A DNA stretch of 64,000 bases from Salarchaeum sp. JOR-1 (GTDB lineage Archaea > Halobacteriota > Halobacteria > Halobacteriales > Halobacteriaceae), in assembly GCF_007833275.1 (NCBI RefSeq), contig NZ_CP042241.1, forward strand, positions 2,232,001 through 2,296,000. The letters run 5' to 3'. The notes beneath the pieces were generated by a model. That model ran no database searches, was not told where the DNA came from, and was given only the letters and a program-made list of their open reading frames with translations. Position 1 is the stretch's first letter, and each line of letters begins with the position of its first letter. A program made the position numbers and the translations under genes. This document shows, one piece after another, positions 9,404 to 17,689 of the stretch.

Positions 9404-9478
9404 TGGGTCGGGGCGGATTCGAACCGCCGGCCTGCTCCGTGTGAAGGAGCCGTCATAACCGAACTAGACCACCGACCC
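9404..9478 (-). tRNA. tRNA-Val (anticodon CAC)
   Basis: The reverse strand folds as a canonical tRNA: acceptor GGGTCGG/CCGACCC, D-arm GTC/GAC, anticodon stem GCTCC/GGAGC with loop TTCACAC (CAC, reading GTG codons), variable AGGCC, T-arm GGCGG/CCGCC around TTCGAAT, discriminator A. No intron and no encoded CCA. It matches the expected haloarchaeal tRNA-Val layout and is probably the native gene. Confidence 0.95.
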
Positions 9479-9622
9479 TCGTTCACAGGTAGTCGGGTGG
9501 AAAACTTAAGACTGCTTATTCGGAGCGGGATTTCCGGAGTGGGTTGCGGGCGTCGGTGTGTGTGTGAAGCGTTCGTTCATAGTTGTGGAGAGTGGTCTCG
9601 CGGAGAGCCCTCCCGGAGCGGT

Positions 9623-9638
9623 TTTAGCCTGGCCTAAA
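9623..9638. promoter_or_regulatory. Imperfect iron-box-like palindrome upstream of ade
   Basis: TTTAG (9623-9627) and CTAAA (9634-9638) flank CCTGGC, resembling the TTAGGC/GCCTAA operators bound by DtxR/IdeR/Idr-type metal regulators. It lies 21 bp from a better copy at 9659. Similarity is seen; binding is inferred. Confidence 0.45.
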
Positions 9639-9658
9639 TCAGAACGCTTTAGTCGTTG

Positions 9659-9672
9659 TTAGGCGTGCCTAA
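9659..9672. promoter_or_regulatory. Iron-box-like operator (TTAGGC-GT-GCCTAA) upstream of ade
   Basis: Perfect 6-bp arms with a 2-nt centre, the same sequence class as the site at 15155 in front of an iron-type binding protein. Between this and the site at 9623 is a CTTTAG TATA-like element, so both palindromes would flank the promoter of the adenine deaminase gene. The next + strand start codon is ATG 9766. Confidence 0.6.
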
Positions 9673-9765
9673 AACTAGCGTCGGTTGGCATCACTCCCGG
9701 CGTTGTCTGTCCCACTCCGGCGGCTATCACAACCGCTTTCACGCCGCCGGGACATCCCATTTCCT

Positions 9766-11493
9766 ATGTCCGACACGGAGGTCTCCGCGAGCGCCGTCCA
9801 GCGCGTCGCACGCGGCGACCAGCACGCCGACCTCGTCGTCCGCGGCGGCCGCGTCTACCTCCCCGAAACCCGGCAGTTCGACGCCGTATCCGTCGCCGTC
9901 GTGAACGGCACCGTCGCCGCGCTCACCGACGACCCCGACCGCGTCACCGGCCCCGACACCACCGTCGTCGAGGCGAGCGAGAAAGCCGTCGTCCCCGGAT
10001 TCGTGGACGCGCACACCCACCTCGACCTCCACCAGGCGTTCGACCACTCCTACCAGTACGCGCTCCGCGGCGGCACCACCACGCTCGTCACGGAACTCGC
10101 GTCGTGGAGCGAACTTGCGGGCGCGGACGCCGTCGACGCGATGCTCGACGCCACCCGCGACCTCCCCGTCTCCGTCTACGCGACCGTCCCGCCTGGCCCG
10201 TGTCTCGACACGTTCACCAGTCCGCTCTGCAGTCCGGACGACCTCGCCGCCGCGCTCGACCGCGACCGCGTCGTCGGCGTCGGCGAAGCCGCCTGGGTGC
10301 ACGCCGTCGGCGAGCCGAGCCCCGTCCACGACCTCTACGACGCCGCGCACGACCGCCAGAAGACCGTCGGCTCCCACGCCGCCGGCTGTCGCGGCGACGC
10401 GCTCGCGGAACTCGCCACCTGGGTGGACGACGACCACGAGTCCATCAGCGGCCGCGATCACGTCGCCCGCGTCGAGAACGGCATCCACAGCATCGCGCGC
10501 GTCGGCACAATCCGCGACGACGCGCACGCACTCGGCGAGGCCTACGCCGAAGTCGGGGACGCGGACTTCTCGCTGTCCACGGACGGCACGTGGCCGCGCG
10601 ACCTCGTCGACGGCGCGATGGACGCCGCCGTCGAGCGCGCCATCGAGGAGGGCGTCGAACCCGTGGACGCCCTGCGGATGGCGACTCTCACACCCGCGAC
10701 CCACTTCGGACTCGACGGGAAGGGAACGCTCGCGCCCGGCGCGGACGCCGACATCCTCGTCCTCGACTCCCTCGACGACGTGGACGTCTCCACCGTCGTC
10801 GCCGGCGGCGAGGTCGTCGTGGACACTCACGACCTCCAGGTCGGGCCGCAGCCCCACGACTACCCCGAGCGCGCGTACGACACCACGCCACGGCTGCCCG
10901 ACGGCTTCCTCTCGGTTCCGGCCCCCGACGACCCAGAGGCGGTGCGAGCCATCGAACACGACGGCGGCCTCCTCACTTCCGAAACCACCGTCTCCCCGAG
11001 GGTTCGGGACGGCGAACTGCACGCTGACCCGGACGCCGACGTATTGAAGGCCGCGCTGTACGACCGCAGTCCCGTAAACAGGGGCGGGTTCGTCGGCTTC
11101 CTCACCGGCGTCGGGATGGACGCGGGCGCGGTCGCGACCACCATCACGTGGGAGACCGCGGGCGTGCTCGCCGTCGGCGCGAACGACGCCGACATGCGAA
11201 CCGCGGCCGACCGCCTCGCCGAACTCGGCGGCGGCTGGGTCGTCGTCGAAGACGGCGAGGTAGTCACGGAACTCCCCGCACCGCTCTACGGCTTCTGCAC
11301 CACGCGGGACGTGACGGAAACCGAGCAACACATCGGCGCGGTCGAGGAAGCGCTCCGCGGCCTCGGCGTCACCGCCGACAGGCCGTTCCTCGCGCTCCAG
11401 ACGCTCACGTTCGTCGGCGTGCCGTCGCTCAAGCTCACCCCTGAGGGATACGCGGACGTGAAAAACCGGGAAACGGTCGGCCTCAGTACGTAG
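9766..11493 (+). CDS. ade: Adenine deaminase
   Basis: A 575-residue amidohydrolase from ATG 9766. Metal-binding HTH lies at residues 83-85 after VPGFVDA, followed by VGVGEAAW, GSHAAG and STDG, the order of the TIM-barrel metal ligands. The C-terminal domain (NRGGFVGFLTGVGM, ITWETAGVLAVG, LKLTPEGYADVKNR) is the adenine deaminase C-terminal module. The enzyme deaminates adenine to hypoxanthine for purine salvage and is an Mn/Fe metalloenzyme in characterised members. Two metal-regulator-like palindromes precede it. An alternative TTG start at 9685 would add a basic 27-residue leader; I prefer the ATG. Confidence 0.87.
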   Translation: MSDTEVSASAVQRVARGDQHADLVVRGGRVYLPETRQFDAVSVAVVNGTVAALTDDPDRVTGPDTTVVEASEKAVVPGFVDAHTHLDLHQAFDHSYQYALRGGTTTLVTELASWSELAGADAVDAMLDATRDLPVSVYATVPPGPCLDTFTSPLCSPDDLAAALDRDRVVGVGEAAWVHAVGEPSPVHDLYDAAHDRQKTVGSHAAGCRGDALAELATWVDDDHESISGRDHVARVENGIHSIARVGTIRDDAHALGEAYAEVGDADFSLSTDGTWPRDLVDGAMDAAVERAIEEGVEPVDALRMATLTPATHFGLDGKGTLAPGADADILVLDSLDDVDVSTVVAGGEVVVDTHDLQVGPQPHDYPERAYDTTPRLPDGFLSVPAPDDPEAVRAIEHDGGLLTSETTVSPRVRDGELHADPDADVLKAALYDRSPVNRGGFVGFLTGVGMDAGAVATTITWETAGVLAVGANDADMRTAADRLAELGGGWVVVEDGEVVTELPAPLYGFCTTRDVTETEQHIGAVEEALRGLGVTADRPFLALQTLTFVGVPSLKLTPEGYADVKNRETVGLST

Positions 11494-12016
11494 GCGACTC
11501 CTCGCGCACGCCCTCGCGGGCGTTCACGAGGCGCGCGAACTCGAACAGCGCGTCCGACAGCCGGTTCAGGTACGCGACCGCCGCCTCGTTGATCTCCTCC
11601 TCGCCCGCGAGCGCGACCACGCGGCGCTCCGCCCGCCGACACACCGACCGCGCGTGGTGAAGCTTCGCCCCCGGCTCGCTCCCTCCAGGAAGAATGAACC
11701 GCTGGAGGGGTTCCAGTTCTTCCGCTGCCGTGTCGATGTACTCCTCGACCTGCGCCGTGTGCTCCTCCTCGACGACCGGGTCGCCCTCCTCGGGTTCGGG
11801 GTTCGCGAGGTCGGCCTGCACCACGTGCAGGTGGTTCTGCACCGTCTCCAACCACTCGTCCACGTCCTCGTAGCCCGTCGGCCGCACCGTCCCGACCAGC
11901 GAGTTCACCTCGTCCACGGTGCCGTACGCCTCGATGCGGTGGCTCGTCTTCGACACCCGCGACATGTCCCGGAGATCCGTCTTCCCCTCGTCTCCCCGCT
12001 TCGTGTAAATCTTCAT
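11483..12016 (-). CDS. Cob(I)alamin adenosyltransferase, PduO type
   Basis: A 177-residue protein from ATG 12016. MKIYTKRGDEGKTDL is the ATP-binding N-terminal signature of PduO-type transferases, and SVCRRAERRVVAL plus AYLNRLSDALFEFAR is the C-terminal helical signature. It transfers the adenosyl group of ATP to cob(I)alamin, making coenzyme B12. Its last 11 bp overlap the end of the convergent ade gene. No other cobalamin genes are adjacent, although the nearby binding protein at 13922 could serve B12 or iron. Confidence 0.94.
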   Translation of the reverse strand: MKIYTKRGDEGKTDLRDMSRVSKTSHRIEAYGTVDEVNSLVGTVRPTGYEDVDEWLETVQNHLHVVQADLANPEPEEGDPVVEEEHTAQVEEYIDTAAEELEPLQRFILPGGSEPGAKLHHARSVCRRAERRVVALAGEEEINEAAVAYLNRLSDALFEFARLVNAREGVREESPTY

Positions 12017-12075
12017 CCTAGGCCTCCGCCCGCGGCGCGAGCGTCCGCTCGACGTACTCCAGAATGTTCCCACGC
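12017..12075 (-). pseudogene. Duplicated 3' end of the glutaredoxin-like gene
   Basis: The reverse strand encodes GNILEYVERTLAPRAEA and a stop, closely matching the NILEYVERTLVPQAEA tail of the intact gene at 12134-12397. It lacks the rest of the protein. The two copies differ at several bases and sit about 115 bp apart, so this is an old partial tandem duplication or the trace of a recombination with a second paralogue. It lies 1 bp upstream of the adenosyltransferase start and may now serve as its leader. Confidence 0.6.
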
Positions 12076-12133
12076 GTTGGCTGCGACGCGAGCAGGCGCG
12101 CGGTCGCTCCGCGACCGCACGACGAGGAAACCG

Positions 12134-12397
12134 TCATCGCCCCGCCTCCGCCTGCGGTACGAGCGTCCGCTCGACGTACTCCAGAATGTTCGCGCTCTCG
12201 GCCATCGTCACGCCCCGGTCGTCGTCCACGACGACGGGGACGGCGCGCTGGCCGCTCACGCGCCTGACCTCGTTGCGCTTCGAGTGCAGGCCCTCCACCC
12301 ACTTCGTGTCGTAGTCGATGTCGTGCTCGTCGAGGGCGTCGTGTACCCTCTCGCAGTACGGACAGCCGTCGAGCGAGTACAGCACGAGGTCACTCAT
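12134..12397 (-). CDS. Glutaredoxin-like thiol protein
   Basis: An 87-residue protein from ATG 12397 with the redox motif CPYC at residues 12-15, the cis-Pro segment RAVPVVVDDDRG and NILEYVERTL near the C-terminus. It matches the glutaredoxin / glutathione-S-transferase N-terminal thioredoxin fold. Haloarchaea lack glutathione and use gamma-glutamylcysteine, so it probably reduces disulphides with that thiol or a protein partner (family knowledge plus inference). It precedes the cobalamin adenosyltransferase on the same strand. Confidence 0.85.
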   Translation of the reverse strand: MSDLVLYSLDGCPYCERVHDALDEHDIDYDTKWVEGLHSKRNEVRRVSGQRAVPVVVDDDRGVTMAESANILEYVERTLVPQAEAGR

Positions 12398-12482
12398 ACC
12401 TCCCTCTCGGACGGCCGGCCACATAGAAGTTTCCGGCGGAGATAGCAGTAGTCAAGTGGACGAGTAGACTACGCGACTGTAG

Positions 12483-13793
12483 ATGATAGACCGCACTTAC
12501 ACCGGCGACGTGACGCCGGAGATGGACGGCGAGACCGTCGCCGTCGCGGGGCACGTCCACGAACTCCGCGACCTCGGCGGCCTCGTCTTCGTCATCGTCC
12601 GCGACCGCGAAGGCCTCCTGCAGGCCGTGTTCAAAGAAGACCGCGAACCCGACCTGTTCGAGGAAGCGGAAGACCTCGGCGCGGAGGACGTCGTCCGAAT
12701 CGAGGGCGAAGTCACCGAGTCCGGGCAGGCCCCGGGCGGCGTCGAACTCGTCCCCGAATCGCTCGAACTCATCGACGAGGCGGACGCGCCGCTCCCGCTC
12801 GAAATCTCGAAGGACGTCGAGGCCGACCTCTCCACCCGATTGGACAACCGCGGCATCGACCTCCGCCAGCCCGAAGTGAAGGCCATCTTCACGCTGAAGT
12901 CCGTGCTGATGGACGCGATGGAGGACTGGTTCGAGCGAGAGGGCTTCGTCGACGTGGCCACCCCCCTCATCTCGAAGGGCGGCGCGGAGGGCGGCGCGGA
13001 ACTGTTCCCCGTCGTCTACTACGAGGAGGAAGCCTTCCTCTCCCAGAGCCCCCAGCTCTACAAGCAGATACTGATGGCGTCGGGCTTCGACAAGATTTAC
13101 GAGACCGGAACGGCGTTCCGCGCGGAGGACTTCGCGACCAGCCGCCACGTCTCCGAAATCGCGATGTTCGACGTCGAACTCGCGTACATCGAAGACCACG
13201 ACGACGTGATGGACGTGCAGGAGGAAAGCCTCCGGTACGCCCTCGAACAGGTCGCGGAGCACGCCGAACACGAACTCGACGAACTCGACGTGGATCTCAC
13301 GGTTCCCGAGGACGACTTCCCCCGCATCACGTTCGACGAGGCGCTCGACATCCTCGAAGACGAGTTCGGGCACTTCCCGGACGACCCGACCGACCTCGAC
13401 ACGAAGGGCGAGAAACTGCTCGGCGAGCACTTCGAAGACCAGGGCCACCCCGCGTTCTTCGTCGTTGGCTACCCCGACGAGAAGTTCTACTACATGCAGG
13501 ACGTCGAGGGCGACGACATCGCCTCCCGGAAGTTCGACCTCATCTACAAGGGCCAAGAGCTCTCCTCGGGCGGCCAGCGCCAGCACGACGTCGACGCGAT
13601 GCGCGAGGTGATGCAGGCGGAGGGCGTCGACGAGTCGAACTTCGCGTTCTACCTCGACGCCCTGAGCTACGGCACGCCGCCACACGGCGGGTACGGCCTC
13701 GGCATCGACCGACTGGTGCAGCAGGTCTGTGAGTTGGACAACATCAAGGAAGCGATCCTGTTCCCGCGCGACCCGAACCGGCTCGCGCCCTGA
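12483..13793 (+). CDS. aspS: Aspartyl-tRNA synthetase
   Basis: A 436-residue class IIb synthetase. The N-terminal OB-fold anticodon domain ([15 protein letters not shown]) covers roughly residues 1-105. The catalytic core has motif 2 ([10 protein letters not shown], near 215) and motif 3 ([10 protein letters not shown], near 410). It charges tRNA-Asp. Archaeal-type enzymes of this length may also charge tRNA-Asn where no AsnRS exists; that cannot be decided from this window. Divergent from the glutaredoxin-like gene, 85 bp away. Complete and unremarkable. Confidence 0.97.
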   Translation: MIDRTYTGDVTPEMDGETVAVAGHVHELRDLGGLVFVIVRDREGLLQAVFKEDREPDLFEEAEDLGAEDVVRIEGEVTESGQAPGGVELVPESLELIDEADAPLPLEISKDVEADLSTRLDNRGIDLRQPEVKAIFTLKSVLMDAMEDWFEREGFVDVATPLISKGGAEGGAELFPVVYYEEEAFLSQSPQLYKQILMASGFDKIYETGTAFRAEDFATSRHVSEIAMFDVELAYIEDHDDVMDVQEESLRYALEQVAEHAEHELDELDVDLTVPEDDFPRITFDEALDILEDEFGHFPDDPTDLDTKGEKLLGEHFEDQGHPAFFVVGYPDEKFYYMQDVEGDDIASRKFDLIYKGQELSSGGQRQHDVDAMREVMQAEGVDESNFAFYLDALSYGTPPHGGYGLGIDRLVQQVCELDNIKEAILFPRDPNRLAP

Positions 13794-13921
13794 CGCCGAC
13801 AGCGAACGACGCTCCCGGTTCCATTTTCGCGGCGATGCATCAGCGGACTTGCACGCGCTACTGGACGAGAGCCGAATCAGTACTGAATCAGGGACAGCGA
13901 GAGTGAGACCGGCGGCGTCGG

Positions 13922-15151
13922 CTACGACAGATCGCCGTTCACGATGGCCGCGACCTCGTCGCGGTCGAACAACTGCTCGTCTTCGGGTATCTCGGGGTAC
14001 GGGCCGCCGTCGTAGCCCGGCCACTCGCCGAACTGTTCCGGGTAGAGCTGTTTCGCCGTCATCTCGAGCTGGAAGAGATTCATCACGGGCCCCTGGAGGG
14101 GGTTGCCGCCCGCGTACACGCGGTCGTTCTCCACCGCCGTGAGACGGCTCCCGACCGCGCTCTCCGCCAGTGTCTGTCGAACGCTCGTGATGTCGTAGTA
14201 CGAGTAGCTGTAGCGGTTGATGATGACGTCGGGGTCGACTTCGAGCATCGTCTCGTAATCGTACGCGGACCGATAGGAGACGTCGCTCTCGGCGAACGCG
14301 CCCGGCGCCCGCATCGGTCGGGTGTGGGCGTGCGCGAACCCGTCGGCGTTGAACGTGGAGGGGTAGAAGGTGCCGTCGATGAAGATGACGGACGCGACGG
14401 TCGGTCGCTCGGACTCCGGCGGGAGGGTCGACTGAATCGTGGCGACCACGTCGTCGTGAATCGCGGCGAGCGCGTCGTAGCGCGCCTGCGCCTGGAACAC
14501 CTGCGAGACCGTCTCCGCTATCTCCCAGAGCGTGTAGTACTCGTAGCTGTCGGCGTAGGCTTCCGGCGGTTCGGTGTTCCGGCGGCTGTAGACGTTCCCG
14601 AACCAGGGCGCGACGTCGTCGGCTATCTGCTGTACGTCGGAGGCCTCCCAGCCGTCGAAGGAGACGACGAGCGCGGGGTCGATGAGGTGGAGGTCGCTGT
14701 TGAGGTCGTAGAACACCTCCTTGTCCACGGTGATGCCGGAGCCGCCCTGATTGAGCTGGGTGAGGCCAGACTGGTCGAAGGAGACGCCGTCGAGGCGGTC
14801 GTAGTAGGCGTGGAGAGAGCCGGCGGCGTTCGTGCTGAACCCGAGGGAGTTGACGGCGTCACCGTGGCCGTACGCGACCGCCATGTCCGCGTACAGGAGG
14901 CTGTACACCATCACGTTCGAGGGCGGTTCCTCGAACGCGACCTCGCCGACGGGAGCCATCGACACCGAGTACGCCCCCGAGTCGGTCGTCGCCCGGGTGG
15001 TGGCGTCCGTTGTCGTGCTGGTCGTTCCGTCAGTCGTCGCATCGCTCTCGCTCTGACAGCCGGCGAGCAGGGCGCTGCCGGCGAGCGCGCCGGTGGCTGC
15101 GAGGTATCTCCTGCGCGTCGTGTCGTCTCGTTCGCCCGAGTCCGAAGCCAT
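13922..15151 (-). CDS. Iron-siderophore/cobalamin-type ABC substrate-binding lipoprotein
   Basis: A 409-residue protein from ATG 15151. TRRRYLA at residues 12-18 is a twin-arginine signal and LLAGC ends at lipobox Cys32, so it is exported folded and anchored by lipid. A Ser/Thr/Asp-rich linker follows. The mature part (NVMVYSLLYADMAVAYGH; LDGVSFDQSG) fits the helical-backbone binding proteins of the FepB/BtuF class. No permease or ATPase is adjacent. An iron-box palindrome covers the positions just upstream of the start, so repression by a DtxR-like regulator is likely and iron is the likelier ligand. Confidence 0.83.
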   Translation of the reverse strand: MASDSGERDDTTRRRYLAATGALAGSALLAGCQSESDATTDGTTSTTTDATTRATTDSGAYSVSMAPVGEVAFEEPPSNVMVYSLLYADMAVAYGHGDAVNSLGFSTNAAGSLHAYYDRLDGVSFDQSGLTQLNQGGSGITVDKEVFYDLNSDLHLIDPALVVSFDGWEASDVQQIADDVAPWFGNVYSRRNTEPPEAYADSYEYYTLWEIAETVSQVFQAQARYDALAAIHDDVVATIQSTLPPESERPTVASVIFIDGTFYPSTFNADGFAHAHTRPMRAPGAFAESDVSYRSAYDYETMLEVDPDVIINRYSYSYYDITSVRQTLAESAVGSRLTAVENDRVYAGGNPLQGPVMNLFQLEMTAKQLYPEQFGEWPGYDGGPYPEIPEDEQLFDRDEVAAIVNGDLS

Positions 15152-15154
15152 ATT

Positions 15155-15170
15155 TTTAGGCGGGCCTAAA
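15155..15170. promoter_or_regulatory. Iron-box operator at the binding-protein start
   Basis: TTTAGGC (15155-15161), GG, GCCTAAA (15164-15170): perfect 7-bp arms, 3 bp upstream of the ATG at 15151. This is the TTAGGC-class palindrome recognised by DtxR/Idr-type metal repressors. Being inside or just after the promoter of a leaderless transcript it would block initiation. Palindrome seen; regulator inferred. Confidence 0.68.
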
Positions 15171-15226
15171 GAAGTAAAGGTGTTACTGTCCCGGCCTACC
15201 CACTGTTTTGTATAGTCGAATGAGAT

Positions 15227-16498
15227 TTATCGGAGGGGGCGTTCACCGCGGGCGAGGAAGTAGAGGACGCCGACCGCTCCGACGACGGACGCAACGGTAA
15301 ACGCGAGGACGGGACTGCGGTCGTAGAGCACCCCGCCGAGGAGCGCGCTCGGAACCACGGCGACGTTCCGCACGAGGTAGTACGCGCCCGTGACGCTCCC
15401 GCTCTCGTCGCGGGCGGCAGGCCCGACGATCAGCGCCTTATGCGCGGGTAGACCGGCGAACCGAAGCCCGGAGAACGCGAACAGCGCGACGAACACCCAC
15501 TGGTCGGCGGGCGCGAACACGACGAGAACGGGGAAGACGGCGTACACCGCGAAACCGAGCGCGACGACAGGCGTGAGGCCGACGCGGTCGGCGAGGCGGG
15601 CGACGGGGAGCATGCTGAGGAGCGCGACGGCCATCTCGACGGCGAGCAGGACGCCGAAGAACGCCGCCGGGGCGAGAGTGACGCCGAACACCGTGAGGGA
15701 GACACTGCGGAGATCGGTAACGACGAGCACGAAGAACACGTACACCATGCCGTTCCCGAAGCGGACGAGTGTGTCTGCGACGAGAAGCCGGCGGAGTTCG
15801 CTCGGAAGCCCACGGAGGTCGTCGAGGACGGCGGAGACACCCGAGAACGACTTCCCGAGGGAGTCCCTGCTGGCGTCGTACAGCAGGTGTTGCCCGAATG
15901 TGGCGACGAGGGCGAACGCGGCTCCGACGAGGAGAATCCACCGGAATCCCGCCGTGAAACCCGCGGTGAGGGCGAGGACGGCGGCGGCGAGCAACGGACC
16001 GAGGAGGAAGCCGACTCGACGGAAGGTTTCCGTGCTCGCGAACCCGGTGGCGAGCCGGTCCTGCGTGACGCTCTGCTTCACGATGGCGAACGTCGCGCCC
16101 AGCCCGAGGGACTTCCACGCCTGCGTGAGGAACAGGCCGAGAAATATCCAGAGCCACGCGGGAATCGTCGGAGTCGCGAGGAGGGGCGCGGCCCACCAGA
16201 CGAGGAACCCGAACGTGGAGAGCGCGCCGAACAGCGTGAGCGCGCGCCGCGAACCGACGCGGTCGGAGAGTCGGCCGCCCGGGTAGGGATAGACGGCGCT
16301 CACGAGGTTGCCGACGCTCCCGTAAAGTCCGACGACACCGGCGCTCGCGCCGAGCGCGGTGAGGTACTCGGGAATATAGCGGCCGGTCATCTGGAAGGCG
16401 AGGCTGAACGCGAACATCGCCACGGAGACGACGAGGACGCCGCGTTCGAGCGCCGCGAACTGCCGGAACGCGCCCAGCGAGTCCGGAGTATCGGCCAT
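15227..16498 (-). CDS. Major facilitator superfamily transporter
   Basis: A 423-residue membrane protein from ATG 16498 with about twelve hydrophobic helices and the MFS loop GRLSDRVGSRRAL between helices 2 and 3, repeated in weaker form as ARLADRVGLTPV in the second half. No cargo-specific motif is visible. It lies directly upstream of, and on the same strand as, the iron-box-controlled binding protein, with that operator in the 75-bp gap. A siderophore or metal-chelate exporter is therefore possible, but this is inference. Confidence 0.85.
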   Translation of the reverse strand: MADTPDSLGAFRQFAALERGVLVVSVAMFAFSLAFQMTGRYIPEYLTALGASAGVVGLYGSVGNLVSAVYPYPGGRLSDRVGSRRALTLFGALSTFGFLVWWAAPLLATPTIPAWLWIFLGLFLTQAWKSLGLGATFAIVKQSVTQDRLATGFASTETFRRVGFLLGPLLAAAVLALTAGFTAGFRWILLVGAAFALVATFGQHLLYDASRDSLGKSFSGVSAVLDDLRGLPSELRRLLVADTLVRFGNGMVYVFFVLVVTDLRSVSLTVFGVTLAPAAFFGVLLAVEMAVALLSMLPVARLADRVGLTPVVALGFAVYAVFPVLVVFAPADQWVFVALFAFSGLRFAGLPAHKALIVGPAARDESGSVTGAYYLVRNVAVVPSALLGGVLYDRSPVLAFTVASVVGAVGVLYFLARGERPLR

Positions 16499-16575
16499 CA
16501 GGTGGGTGCTCGCGTCCCCGAGTATTGAATGGTCGGATCGAACGATTCAACACGACACGGTTCGAGACGCCGAGT

Positions 16576-16740
16576 ATGGCCCGTGAACTCGACCACGAGT
16601 GTCCGGAGTGCGACGAGGAGCGCGAGTTCTATCGCGCAGCCGCCACGCACCTCCACCTCGGCCTGAAAACGAAGTGGCACTGCCCCGAATGCGGCTTCGG
16701 GTTCGTCCGCATCAACGGAATCGACTCCACAGCAGTCTAG
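16576..16740 (+). CDS. Small zinc-ribbon protein
   Basis: A 54-residue protein from ATG 16576 with two CPEC knuckles, Cys9/Cys12 and Cys36/Cys39, spaced as in a rubredoxin-like zinc ribbon. The segment between them (HLHLGLKTKWH) is basic, unusual for a haloarchaeal protein and consistent with nucleic-acid contact. Small CPxCG zinc-finger proteins are common in haloarchaea and mostly uncharacterised. Divergent from the MFS gene. Function unknown. Confidence 0.75.
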   Translation: MARELDHECPECDEEREFYRAAATHLHLGLKTKWHCPECGFGFVRINGIDSTAV

Positions 16741-17019
16741 GACGGCGCTTCTCTCTGTTTTCATCGGTAAGCCGCTGGCTCGCGCACCACCTAATAAACC
16801 GCTTTCTGCGATATAGAATACCGGGAGGTGGGGCAGACGGTCGATCCGACGGAGGGCGGCGGTCACCGTCGTCTCCACGGGAGAGCTATCGTTCGGCTAC
16901 GACCAGCCCACGCACGTCGGCGTTCCACGTCGCGCAGTCAGTGATACCGGCCATCTCTGTCGCGAGGGAAACCCATAGACCCCTGGCGTCCGAGCGGTCG
17001 GGTATGGCACAGCAGTCCA

Positions 17020-17280
17020 GTGGTCGTTTTTGTCGAATCACGTATTGAGTCCCTCCCGCCGAGCGCGAAGCTCGTGTACAAGGTTCTGGAGACCGACTCG
17101 CCGTTAACGCAGGCCGATATCAGAGAGCGCAGCCGCCTTTCGAAGCGCACCACGAGGCACGCTATCGGATTGCTCGCGGACGCGGGCCTGGTGGACGAAC
17201 GCGTGTATCCGCTCGACGCGCGGAAGAAACTGTACGCGCCTCAGAGGCCGGCGAAGCCGTCGACGGGGATGACGGAGTAG
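17020..17280 (+). CDS. Winged-helix (MarR-like) regulator, start uncertain
   Basis: The frame encodes [19 protein letters not shown], then [34 protein letters not shown], a compact winged helix of the haloarchaeal DNA-binding type, about 80 residues. The only in-frame early start is GTG 17020. An ATG at 17004 would give the more natural N-terminus MAQQSSGR but is one base out of frame across a run of five T (17027-17031). Either the GTG is used or a one-base insertion has occurred in the T-run. The last 40 bp overlap the convergent nikR gene. Confidence 0.7.
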   Translation: MVVFVESRIESLPPSAKLVYKVLETDSPLTQADIRERSRLSKRTTRHAIGLLADAGLVDERVYPLDARKKLYAPQRPAKPSTGMTE

Positions 17281-17657
17281 TCGACGGTGAGCGTGTCCTG
17301 GGTCGCGCGGACGCGTCCGACGAACTCCGATATCTCTTCGAGCGCACCGTCGAGGATGAACAGTTCCATGCAGTAGTGGTCGCCGACGTGGTTGTGGACG
17401 TTCGAGGAGACGAGTCCCTCGTACTCGTGGCGCAATCGAATCATGCGTTCCTCGACGGTCGTGCTCTGGTAGTCGAAGAGGACGGTGACGACGCCGAGGA
17501 GTTCGCGGTCTTCGAGGCGCTTGTCCTCGAATTCGCCGAGGAGGTTGCGCGTGGCTTCCCGGAACACTTCGCTGCGGCCGGTGTAGCCGTGTGAGTCCGC
17601 GAAGTCGTCGATTCGTTCCAGGAGTTCGTCCGGCAGGGAGACGCTGACGACGGCCAT
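17241..17657 (-). CDS. nikR: NikR-type CopG-family metal regulator
   Basis: A 138-residue protein. Residues 1-45 ([33 protein letters not shown]) are a ribbon-helix-helix DNA-binding domain. The C-terminal ACT-like domain contains [16 protein letters not shown], giving the His-X-His / Cys pattern that binds nickel in NikR. It would repress nickel uptake genes when nickel is plentiful. No nickel transporter is adjacent in this window, so its targets lie elsewhere. Its 3' end overlaps the convergent winged-helix gene. Confidence 0.88.
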   Translation of the reverse strand: MAVVSVSLPDELLERIDDFADSHGYTGRSEVFREATRNLLGEFEDKRLEDRELLGVVTVLFDYQSTTVEERMIRLRHEYEGLVSSNVHNHVGDHYCMELFILDGALEEISEFVGRVRATQDTLTVDYSVIPVDGFAGL

Positions 17658-17689
17658 ATGCTAACTGAGGCGGACGAGATTATTAATCC

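Noticed and set aside
9739-11331. 530-codon reverse frame opposite adenine deaminase
   Set aside because: Typical high-GC antisense shadow without a family match; the + strand frame has all amidohydrolase motifs.
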